This document shows, one piece after another, positions 28,567 through 33,266 of a stretch of 33,266 nucleotides of DNA (the first letter of the stretch is position 1; each line of letters begins with the position of its first letter). A model generated the notes under the pieces. The model did no database searches. It saw nothing but the letters and a program-made list of their open reading frames with translations, and had not been told where the DNA came from. Position numbers and translations under genes: made by a program. The stretch is taken from the NCBI GenBank assembly GCA_910585335.1, contig CAJUCU010000003.1, forward strand, positions 20,236 to 53,501, given 5' to 3'. This stretch comes from an uncultured Bacilli bacterium. GTDB taxonomy: Bacteria > Bacillota_I > Bacilli_A > RF39 > UBA660.

Positions 28567-28609
28567 ACTTACCACCATACTACCTTACTTCAGTTTACCT
28601 TCTATTAAA

Positions 28610-28638
28610 ATTATACTATATTTTGTCTCTTCTGTCAT
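28610..28638 (-). promoter_or_regulatory. Promoter of the 4155-aa gene
   Basis: -35 ATGACA (28638-28633), 17-base spacer, perfect -10 TATAAT (28615-28610), about 45 bases before the preferred ATG at 28566. Its position past the upstream terminator (28661-28692) fits an independent transcript. Confidence 0.8.
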
Positions 28639-28660
28639 TAACTTTTTTAGTAAAATTCCG

Positions 28661-28692
28661 AAAAAAAAGAAGTAAATTTGACACTTACTTCT
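28661..28692 (-). terminator. Rho-independent terminator after the small membrane protein gene
   Basis: AGAAGTAA (28692-28685) pairs with TTACTTCT (28675-28668) around a 9-base loop, followed by a run of seven to eight T on the minus strand. Confidence 0.85.
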
Positions 28693-28696
28693 CTAT

Positions 28697-29155
28697 TTAT
28701 TTTTTGTCTTTTTCAAAACCACATTCTAGTTCTACTTCCATTTTATAATCTGTCTTTCCAAACGGTGATTTAGGGTATACTACAACTTTTGTATCTGTCT
28801 TACTACATTTTTCTTTTGTCTTCTTATTTGAAAACTCACTTATTTTATCCTTATACTCTCCGTTGTTATAACGACCTAAATTATCTAAATCAATTTTAAT
28901 TCCTACTGTTGTAAATTTAGATAATAGTGATGTTCTCTCGTCAGCAGAACCTCCAATTTGATCATAATACAAGTTTTCATAAAAATCTCTTCCCATTTCT
29001 TCTAAAGATTTTTCAAGTTCTTTTTTGTTATCCCCTTTGTTTAACAAGAACATACTTCCAGCAACGGCAACTACTGCAACCAATACCACAACTACTACTG
29101 CAATTATGATATTTTTGTTTACTCCTTTTTTCTTATCTACTTTTAATTTTTCCAT
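28697..29155 (-). CDS. Small membrane-anchored protein of unknown function
   Basis: 152 residues. A short lysine-rich N-terminus is followed by one membrane segment (about 15-38, IIIAVVVVVLVAVVAVAGSMFLL) and an outside domain of about 110 residues. That domain begins with a charged helix (KKELEKSLEEMGRDFYENLYYDQ), and its C-terminal part carries two Cys (EKCSK and LECGF) that could pair. I do not recognise the family. The start is supported by AAGGAG seven bases before the ATG and a TGCTATACT box further upstream; a terminator follows closely, so it appears monocistronic. It lies next to the 4155-aa surface gene, but no functional link is shown. Confidence 0.75.
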   Translation of the reverse strand: MEKLKVDKKKGVNKNIIIAVVVVVLVAVVAVAGSMFLLNKGDNKKELEKSLEEMGRDFYENLYYDQIGGSADERTSLLSKFTTVGIKIDLDNLGRYNNGEYKDKISEFSNKKTKEKCSKTDTKVVVYPKSPFGKTDYKMEVELECGFEKDKK

Positions 29156-29188
29156 AAGTCTACTCCTTCTTATTATTTTTATATTCTT

Positions 29189-29197
29189 AGTATAGCA
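29189..29197 (-). promoter_or_regulatory. Extended -10 element for the small membrane protein gene
   Basis: TGCTATACT on the minus strand, about 34 bases before the ATG at 29155. No convincing -35 is seen. Confidence 0.45.
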
Positions 29198-29199
29198 TT

Positions 29200-29272
29200 A
29201 AAAAAACTAAAAGAAAAGGGGTAAAATTACAAAATTTATAATACTACTATCGTCACTTTTCACTTTAGTTTT
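29200..29272 (-). terminator. Possible long-stem terminator after the VOC gene
   Basis: On the minus strand AAAACTAAAGTGAAAAG (29272-29256) can pair with CTTTTCTTTTAGTTTT around a loop of about 38 bases, with one bulge, and is followed by T residues. The long AT-rich loop makes this weak. Confidence 0.3.
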
Positions 29273-29306
29273 CTACCAATCCTACTATTTTACTTTACTT
29301 TCCTTA

Positions 29307-29690
29307 TCAAAAAGATAAAATAAGCATATTGTCATCTGGATCTAATATTCCGAATTCTACACTTCCATATTCTGTCTTTTTCCATTCCATAAATATTCCT
29401 ACATTATGTTTTAATAATTCATTATATAGCTTTTCTAATTCTTCTATACTGTCATATCTAAATTTTATTAAATTACTTGTTCTTAGCTTATCAGGAAAAT
29501 TTTTAATTTCTCCACAAACTTCGTCGTACTCCTCAAACATCATAATTTGATTGTCCTTTTTCATTTTTACCCAAACAATAGGAGTGCCATCTGTCTCTAT
29601 CACATCAAAACCTAAATATTCTTTGTAAAACTTCATCGTCTTTTCTATATCCGTTACAACAAGTTCGTTTATGATTTCTATCAGTCTCAT
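29307..29690 (-). CDS. VOC superfamily (glyoxalase/bleomycin-resistance fold) protein
   Basis: 127 residues, the usual size of a single VOC protein with two beta-alpha-beta-beta-beta modules. The N-terminal half has the typical pattern VTDIEKTMKFYKEYLGFDV; the C-terminal half ends GSVEFGILDPDDNMLILSF, matching the usual ending in which the penultimate strand precedes a D.D.N.L sequence. Family members bind a metal and act as lyases, dioxygenases or drug-binding proteins; the activity cannot be read from this sequence. AAAGGAGAGG precedes the ATG and TGTTATACT lies upstream. It ends with TGA followed at once by TAA. Confidence 0.85.
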   Translation of the reverse strand: MRLIEIINELVVTDIEKTMKFYKEYLGFDVIETDGTPIVWVKMKKDNQIMMFEEYDEVCGEIKNFPDKLRTSNLIKFRYDSIEELEKLYNELLKHNVGIFMEWKKTEYGSVEFGILDPDDNMLILSF

Positions 29691-29718
29691 ATTCCTCTCC
29701 TTTCTTTAAACTAGCTAC

Positions 29719-29727
29719 AGTATAACA
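29719..29727 (-). promoter_or_regulatory. Extended -10 element for the VOC gene
   Basis: TGTTATACT on the minus strand, about 29 bases before the ATG at 29690 and just beyond the tRNA terminator. No clear -35. Confidence 0.45.
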
Positions 29728-29740
29728 AAAATTAGCGTAC

Positions 29741-29764
29741 AAAAAAACCCTTAAGATAAGGGTT
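29741..29764 (-). terminator. Rho-independent terminator after tRNA-Arg
   Basis: AACCCTTA and TAAGGGTT form an 8-bp stem with a 3-base loop, followed by five or more T on the minus strand. It starts 10 bases past the tRNA CCA end. Confidence 0.85.
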
Positions 29765-29774
29765 GTTATTTAGA

Positions 29775-29851
29775 TGGTGTCCACGACGTGATTCGAACAC
29801 GTGACCGATCGCTTAGAAGGCGATTGCTCTATCCAGCTGAGCTACGCGGAC
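29775..29851 (-). tRNA. tRNA-Arg (anticodon UCU), CCA encoded
   Basis: 77-base cloverleaf on the minus strand. The acceptor stem GTCCGCG pairs with CGTGGAC (one G-T pair); the D arm is GCTCAGCTGGATAGAGC; the anticodon arm has loop CTTCTAA, giving UCU, which reads AGA and AGG; and the T arm contains GTTCGAATC. The discriminator A and CCA are genomically encoded. It has its own upstream TATAAT and downstream terminator. Confidence 0.97.
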
Positions 29852-29870
29852 GTTTTTTGATTGCAATAAA

Positions 29871-29899
29871 ATTATACAATAAAAATACCATCTACGCAA
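29871..29899 (-). promoter_or_regulatory. Promoter of tRNA-Arg
   Basis: Perfect -10 TATAAT (29876-29871), 20 bases before the tRNA 5' end. A weak -35, TTGCGT (29899-29894), stands 17 bases upstream. Confidence 0.55.
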
Positions 29900-29913
29900 G
29901 CTTTTTTTACGTT

Positions 29914-30861
29914 TTATTTCAAATCGCTAGAGCCTACTTCTTTTACATTTTTACCATTGACTTTATACAAAATACAATTTACATCATAACTATCAAAAAC
30001 CGAATAGGAAAGTGTATATAATACTTCTTCTAAGATTTTATCATCTTTATCAAATAAATACTGGTTAAAATCCAAAACCATCATATTATCCTTTTCTTCA
30101 TATCCTAGAAGCTCTAAGTTATTATGAATAAAGCTCATCAAATTATCTTCATAAATATATTTAGAAGAAAGTTCTTCTACAATTACTTCTATTTTTTCTT
30201 TTTCGTTATTCATATATTTCGTAACCGGAACATAATAGGTATGGTTATCAATATCTTCTGAATAGTATACTACTACTTTATCTATATGATTTCGACTGTT
30301 CAAATCATATTTTTTATTAATCCCAAACTTTTTTGTTATAAGAGCGGGAATACTTTTTTTACTATTTGGATAGGCTGTTAAATTCTTGTTTTCCACTAAA
30401 ATACGAAGCGATGAGATTCCTTCTAAGTCTAGGATACTATAACTAATTCCCTCTATAATTCGTTCTTCTAACTCCGCTTTTATCTCTAAAAACTCTTTGG
30501 AAAAGTTAATGCTAACTGTTTGATCTTCTAATTTAATATTTAAAACTTTTACATTTTCTGGAATATAGGCTCTAAGTCCTGTTGGAAAACGAGCATTATC
30601 GCTTTCTTTTAAATTATCAAGAAGCATACTTACTTGTTCTTGTTTTGAGGAGTTATCTAGGAGAATGTTCGTCTTTACTAATAAGTTGTTTTTATCTAAC
30701 AAATAAATATGATCAGTTCCTAGTCCTGTAATATACTCTACTTCCATATTCGTTGTAATTGCTTTGGAGGTATCTAGTGTTGGAATCAAGTAAACCACTA
30801 ACAGAATGAAAGCTGTTAATGTCGTCACAAATATTTTTCTCAGTGCTTTTTTCTTTAACAT
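29914..30861 (-). CDS. gerM: GerM-like sporulation/germination protein with two GerMN domains
   Basis: About 315 residues from the ATG at 30861. In Bacillus, GerM is a mother-cell protein of the engulfment/channel machinery needed for normal sporulation and germination. Here an N-terminal membrane segment (about 10-28, FVTTLTAFILLVVYLIPTL) is followed by two similar domains. The first runs through YIPENVKVLNIKLEDQTVSINFSKEF (about 95-125) and IEGISYSILDLEGISSLRI; the second through YYVPVTKYMNN, MMVLDFNQYLF and LEEVLYTLSYSVF. The pattern of an NV.V..... V.I.FS strand then a long helix is the GerMN signature. No lipobox cysteine is seen, unlike the Bacillus lipoprotein, so it is probably anchored by the membrane helix. 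The start at 30861 is preferred over 30873 because GGGTGA precedes it. It follows the gerE-like gene. Confidence 0.82.
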   Translation of the reverse strand: MLKKKALRKIFVTTLTAFILLVVYLIPTLDTSKAITTNMEVEYITGLGTDHIYLLDKNNLLVKTNILLDNSSKQEQVSMLLDNLKESDNARFPTGLRAYIPENVKVLNIKLEDQTVSINFSKEFLEIKAELEERIIEGISYSILDLEGISSLRILVENKNLTAYPNSKKSIPALITKKFGINKKYDLNSRNHIDKVVVYYSEDIDNHTYYVPVTKYMNNEKEKIEVIVEELSSKYIYEDNLMSFIHNNLELLGYEEKDNMMVLDFNQYLFDKDDKILEEVLYTLSYSVFDSYDVNCILYKVNGKNVKEVGSSDLK

Positions 30862-30884
30862 AACGTCACCCATTAAACCATATG

Positions 30885-30910
30885 AAAAGCCGTACTAATT
30901 TAGTACGACT
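30885..30910 (-). terminator. Hairpin between gerE-like and gerM-like genes, possible terminator
   Basis: AGTCGTACTA pairs with TAGTACGGCT (10 bp, one G-T) around AAT, with only four T after it. It starts next to the gerE-like stop codon. The short T tract suggests partial termination or mRNA processing, so gerM may still be reached by read-through. Confidence 0.55.
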
Positions 30911-31117
30911 TTATAAACTTATTTCTTTTAATTTCAAAAGTTCGACCACTGCACTAGCCCGACCTTTTACCCCTAGCTTTTGCATTGCGTTTGATATATG
31001 ATTTCTTACTGTTTTTTCACTAATATTTAGGTATTCTGCAATTTCTTTGGTAGATTTATTCAAAACTAATAATTCAAATACTTCTTTTTCTCTATTTGTT
31101 AATATCCCTTTTCCCAT
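30911..31117 (-). CDS. gerE: GerE-like LuxR-type HTH transcription factor
   Basis: 68 residues, made up almost entirely of a LuxR/FixJ-type helix-turn-helix, the size and form of Bacillus GerE, the late mother-cell regulator of spore coat genes. The match to GerE as remembered is very close: TNREKEVFELLV, TKEIAEYLNISEKTVRNH, ISNAMQKLGVKGRASAVVELL. No receiver domain is attached, unlike most LuxR family regulators. A purine-rich AAGGGAAGAG lies before the ATG. Upstream, CATACAATA (31158-31150) fits the sigma-K -10 consensus CATAnnnTA, in keeping with sigma-K control of gerE in Bacillus. The neighbouring spoIIIAH-like and gerM-like genes support a sporulation role. Confidence 0.9.
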   Translation of the reverse strand: MGKGILTNREKEVFELLVLNKSTKEIAEYLNISEKTVRNHISNAMQKLGVKGRASAVVELLKLKEISL

Positions 31118-31149
31118 ACAACTCTTCCCTTCTTTATACTTACCTAGAG

Positions 31150-31158
31150 TATTGTATG
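31150..31158 (-). promoter_or_regulatory. Candidate sigma-K type -10 element upstream of gerE
   Basis: CATACAATA on the minus strand matches CATAnnnTA at every fixed position and lies 32 bases before the gerE-like ATG. An AC dinucleotide sits about 15 bases upstream, slightly shorter than the usual sigma-K spacing. Confidence 0.45.
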
Positions 31159-31195
31159 TAGAAATGTGATTATGTTGTGGGATTATGCCTAGAAA

Positions 31196-31708
31196 TTAAC
31201 TTTTTTCAAATTTGACAGTAATATACATTTTATCTTTATATTCTTCTTGTACTAGTCGCATGATGTTATTGGCCATTTGGTTATCATGTTTACTAGCAAT
31301 AGCAACGACTGTGATATTTGAGTTGTCAATTTTTACAAAACTATCTAATTTATAAGTTTCTTTTATTTTCTTTTCTAACGTTTCTTCTTTCCCTTGTAAT
31401 TCATTCAAATATTTTAATTGTTCATAAGCGTTATTTTTTTCTTCAGCTGTCATTTTTTCACTAGTTAACTGTTCTTGTAAAACATCCATTGCCTCTTGTC
31501 GTTCTTCTTCTAAGCTTACGCGCATAGCGACAAGTGAATTTGTTTGTTCTATGGTTGCTTTTTCATTTTTTTCTTTTGTCTTTTTTGTCTTTTGTTCTGT
31601 TTTGTTATGAGCTAGAAGCAGTTCATTTGGCATGGTAATATAGTAAACACTAAGTACTAATATCAAACTAAATAATGTTAAAAACCACAAATTTTGTTTA
31701 TTTATCAT
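31196..31708 (-). CDS. spoIIIAH: SpoIIIAH-like sporulation channel protein
   Basis: 170 residues. In Bacillus, SpoIIIAH is a mother-cell membrane protein whose outer domain pairs with forespore SpoIIQ to form the feeding-tube channel. The N-terminus, MINKQNLWFLTLFSLILVLSVYYI, is the typical SpoIIIAH transmembrane start; a lysine/glutamate coiled region (about 35-115, with EEERQEAMDVLQEQ) follows, and the C-terminal 50 residues (FVKIDNSNITVVAIASKHD, ANNIMRLVQEEY) match the ring-building fold shared with YscJ/FliF. It is somewhat shorter than the Bacillus protein. AAGGAGG stands seven bases before the ATG. It is not in a spoIIIA operon here: a surface-protein gene lies upstream. CATATATT (about 31736) resembles a sigma-E -10 box. 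Confidence 0.82.
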   Translation of the reverse strand: MINKQNLWFLTLFSLILVLSVYYITMPNELLLAHNKTEQKTKKTKEKNEKATIEQTNSLVAMRVSLEEERQEAMDVLQEQLTSEKMTAEEKNNAYEQLKYLNELQGKEETLEKKIKETYKLDSFVKIDNSNITVVAIASKHDNQMANNIMRLVQEEYKDKMYITVKFEKS

Positions 31709-31740
31709 ACGACTTCCTCCTTCATCTATTACAATATATG

Positions 31741-31766
31741 AAAAAAGAAGAAGAATATTCCTTCTT
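31741..31766 (-). terminator. Rho-independent terminator after the truncated surface gene
   Basis: GAAGGA and TTCTTC (31764-31750, loop ATA) pair, extended by A-T pairs to 31766-31748, and are followed by six T on the minus strand, 12 bases past the stop codon at 31778. Confidence 0.65.
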
Positions 31767-31777
31767 TTGTTACTGTA

Positions 31778-33266
31778 TTAATCAACGATATAAGGATTGG
31801 TGCTACTACCATTACCACTTTGAATTTCTATACTAGGTAAAAATGAAATAGATGGTCTAACGAAAATTTCCGCAGTAGAACTAAATGTTTGCAGTAGTCC
31901 TTCTGGAGTATGATGTGTAACGCTAGAACGATTCTCAACTACTTGTGCGGGAGAGAGCAACCATCCGTCTAAAGCATTATGTAAATAGTATTCTTTATTA
32001 CATATTCCAGATTTTGCTCCTGCTAATTTCATTTCATCAATAGTTAGTAAAGCTACTGGATAAGTCAGTGTACCACTACCATTCTCTTCATTCACAGTAA
32101 GCCAATCTTTTTCATTCACACATTCTAGTTCTATTTTAGGACCATCTCTTCTAATTTCAGGTTCAAAACTGACTCTATATCTACTATCAAACAAATTATA
32201 ATCTTTCCCTTTCAACGAACCTCCATCAATTCTTCTATCATCACACCAAACTGTATCCTCTAGTTTTTCTTCATAACCTAACAGATTCTCACGATACCAC
32301 TTCTCGATTGCTATTTTTGCTGAAGAATCGTTTTTATTTGAAAACATTCCCTCCTTCGCATCTTCTATTGTTTTTCCGTCTGTCAATTCTATATAATAAA
32401 CTATATTGTTTGCGCTATTACTATCGATAGCATGTATATAACCTACTTCTGTACAACTATTTTCAGTTGAAAAACAACTATAGTGTTTGTAAGATATTGG
32501 TCCTTTTGTACGTTGCCAATTCTTAATGTCGATTTCTACTGTGTCTTTTAATACATATTTGCTGCCATCCCATTCTACGTCATTTCCGAATATCCAGTTT
32601 TCATCAACGCTTGGTATTTCCTTTCCAAAAGAACGATATCTTGTTCCATACATATATCCAACATCAGCAGGAGAATCACAATTTTCATTAAACTTGAATC
32701 TTCCTATCGTAGTAGCTATCCCCGTTGTATTCGTACAATAGCCATCATTATCTGGAGAGCCATTATAAATAAGTTTCACCCCACCTGTTTCTGTTGTTCT
32801 AACTATCTTCCAACAAAATCCTCCAAACTTTACATTATTATCTGTTACTGCCCCTCGAAAGTAGTGAACTGGATATTTATCATCTTTTGTGGAAGCAAAA
32901 GTATAGACTCCTTTCCCATTTGTATCAGAGGATGTTTGCATAAAATTAATTCCTGTAGAAGAAGTTACAAACTTGCTTGCCTCATCATCTGGCACTGCTT
33001 GCTTTGCGATTTTCTTATATAACCCTTTACTCTCTCCTTGTATAGCTTCCACTCTTAATTGTCCTTTAAATATTGTTCCCATTACTTCGTTTGTTGCGGT
33101 GGATGCAATCCATAATTTCAAAGTATAGGTATGCTTTTCTTTTGGACCTATTTCTCCTTTATCGAGCAGTCTTTTTGGATTTTCTCCTATTGTGGTCAAT
33201 AAATCAAAACCAATTCTCTCTTCATTTCTAATTAATTCATATTTTATGAAGTTATCTTTCATTCTA
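31778..33266 (-). CDS. C-terminal part of a surface protein paralogous to the VWA adhesin, cut by window edge
   Basis: At least 495 residues; the frame stays open to the window edge, and the first Met (33262) falls inside a beta-domain, so it is unlikely to be the true start. The first 70 residues (KEKHTYTLKLWIAS, NEVMGTIFKGQLRVEA) look like the end of a TasA/camelysin-like or other secreted beta domain; this is tentative. From VPDDEASKFVTSSTG on, it closely matches the C-terminal half of the VWA adhesin: FGGFCWKIVRTTETGGVKLIYNG, one copy of the Cys module (GNDVEWDGSKYVLKDTVE, HYSCFSTENSCTEVGYIH), EDTVWCDDRRI and a DUF6273-like end (DGWLLSPAQ...VRPSISFLP). The VWA adhesin has three such modules. 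Conserved Cys suggest disulphides in an exported protein. Confidence 0.75.
   Translation of the reverse strand, partial: RMKDNFIKYELIRNEERIGFDLLTTIGENPKRLLDKGEIGPKEKHTYTLKLWIASTATNEVMGTIFKGQLRVEAIQGESKGLYKKIAKQAVPDDEASKFVTSSTGINFMQTSSDTNGKGVYTFASTKDDKYPVHYFRGAVTDNNVKFGGFCWKIVRTTETGGVKLIYNGSPDNDGYCTNTTGIATTIGRFKFNENCDSPADVGYMYGTRYRSFGKEIPSVDENWIFGNDVEWDGSKYVLKDTVEIDIKNWQRTKGPISYKHYSCFSTENSCTEVGYIHAIDSNSANNIVYYIELTDGKTIEDAKEGMFSNKNDSSAKIAIEKWYRENLLGYEEKLEDTVWCDDRRIDGGSLKGKDYNLFDSRYRVSFEPEIRRDGPKIELECVNEKDWLTVNEENGSGTLTYPVALLTIDEMKLAGAKSGICNKEYYLHNALDGWLLSPAQVVENRSSVTHHTPEGLLQTFSSTAEIFVRPSISFLPSIEIQSGNGSSTNPYIVD

Noticed and set aside
4451..28578. Sortase-anchored or S-layer-anchored surface proteins
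   Set aside because: No LPXTG-like motif followed by a hydrophobic helix and charged tail, and no SLH repeats, were found at any C-terminus. The ends are dockerins, a DUF6273-like end or a membrane helix with a long tail.
29775..29851. tRNA-Arg as an integration site for a mobile element
   Set aside because: No integrase gene and no repeated tRNA 3' end is visible nearby.
30911..31117. Response regulator of a two-component or quorum-sensing system
   Set aside because: There is no receiver or ligand-binding domain, and the sequence is much closer to GerE than to general LuxR regulators.
941..33266. Mycoplasma-type genetic code (TGA as Trp)
   Set aside because: Long frames, one over 4000 codons, use TGG for Trp and contain no in-frame TGA. 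The TGA at the end of the VOC gene is followed by TAA, so alone it is not decisive, but the overall picture fits the standard bacterial code.

Overview
This is an AT-rich window in which every convincing gene lies on the minus strand, so transcription runs from high to low coordinates. The host looks like a low-GC, spore-forming Gram-positive bacterium, probably an uncultured gut-type Bacilli lineage. Three sporulation-type genes (spoIIIAH-, gerE- and gerM-like) support this. So do strong AAGGAGG-type ribosome sites, TTGACA/TATAAT promoters and T-tailed hairpin terminators. Tryptophan is encoded by TGG in very long frames that contain no in-frame TGA, so the Mycoplasma code is unlikely. Genus-level placement is inference only.

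Layout in transcription order. (1) 33266-31778: C-terminal part of a large surface protein, cut by the window edge. (2) 31708-29914: the spoIIIAH-like, gerE-like and gerM-like genes. (3) 29851-28697: tRNA-Arg(UCU), a VOC-family protein and a small membrane-anchored protein. (4) 28566-4451: about 24 kb of surface-protein genes. These are a 4155-aa protein (glycine-rich domains, about 37 cadherin-like beta-sandwich repeats, Big_2, degenerate C-terminal dockerin), a VWA/MIDAS adhesin, a 2171-aa protein (N-terminal cohesin-like domain, about 20 cadherin-like repeats, canonical dockerin), and a 513-aa membrane protein carrying a cohesin and a duplicated cytoplasmic tail. (5) 4396-3785: a housekeeping threonylcarbamoyl-AMP synthase. 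(6) 3680-941: an operon of two tandem transglutaminase/papain-fold-like paralogues and a putative HExxH metalloprotein. (7) 843-1: the start of a C39-peptidase ABC exporter, truncated by the window edge.

The most interesting feature is region 4. The domain order suggests a cellulosome-like scaffold built for adhesion or surface display rather than polysaccharide breakdown. One or both giant dockerin proteins could dock on the membrane-anchored cohesin encoded 14 nt downstream, and the N-terminal cohesin-like domain of the 2171-aa protein could let it act as an adaptor. No catalytic carbohydrate domain, sortase motif or SLH domain is visible in these proteins. Cohesin-dockerin pairing is inferred from domain recognition by eye and has not been demonstrated.
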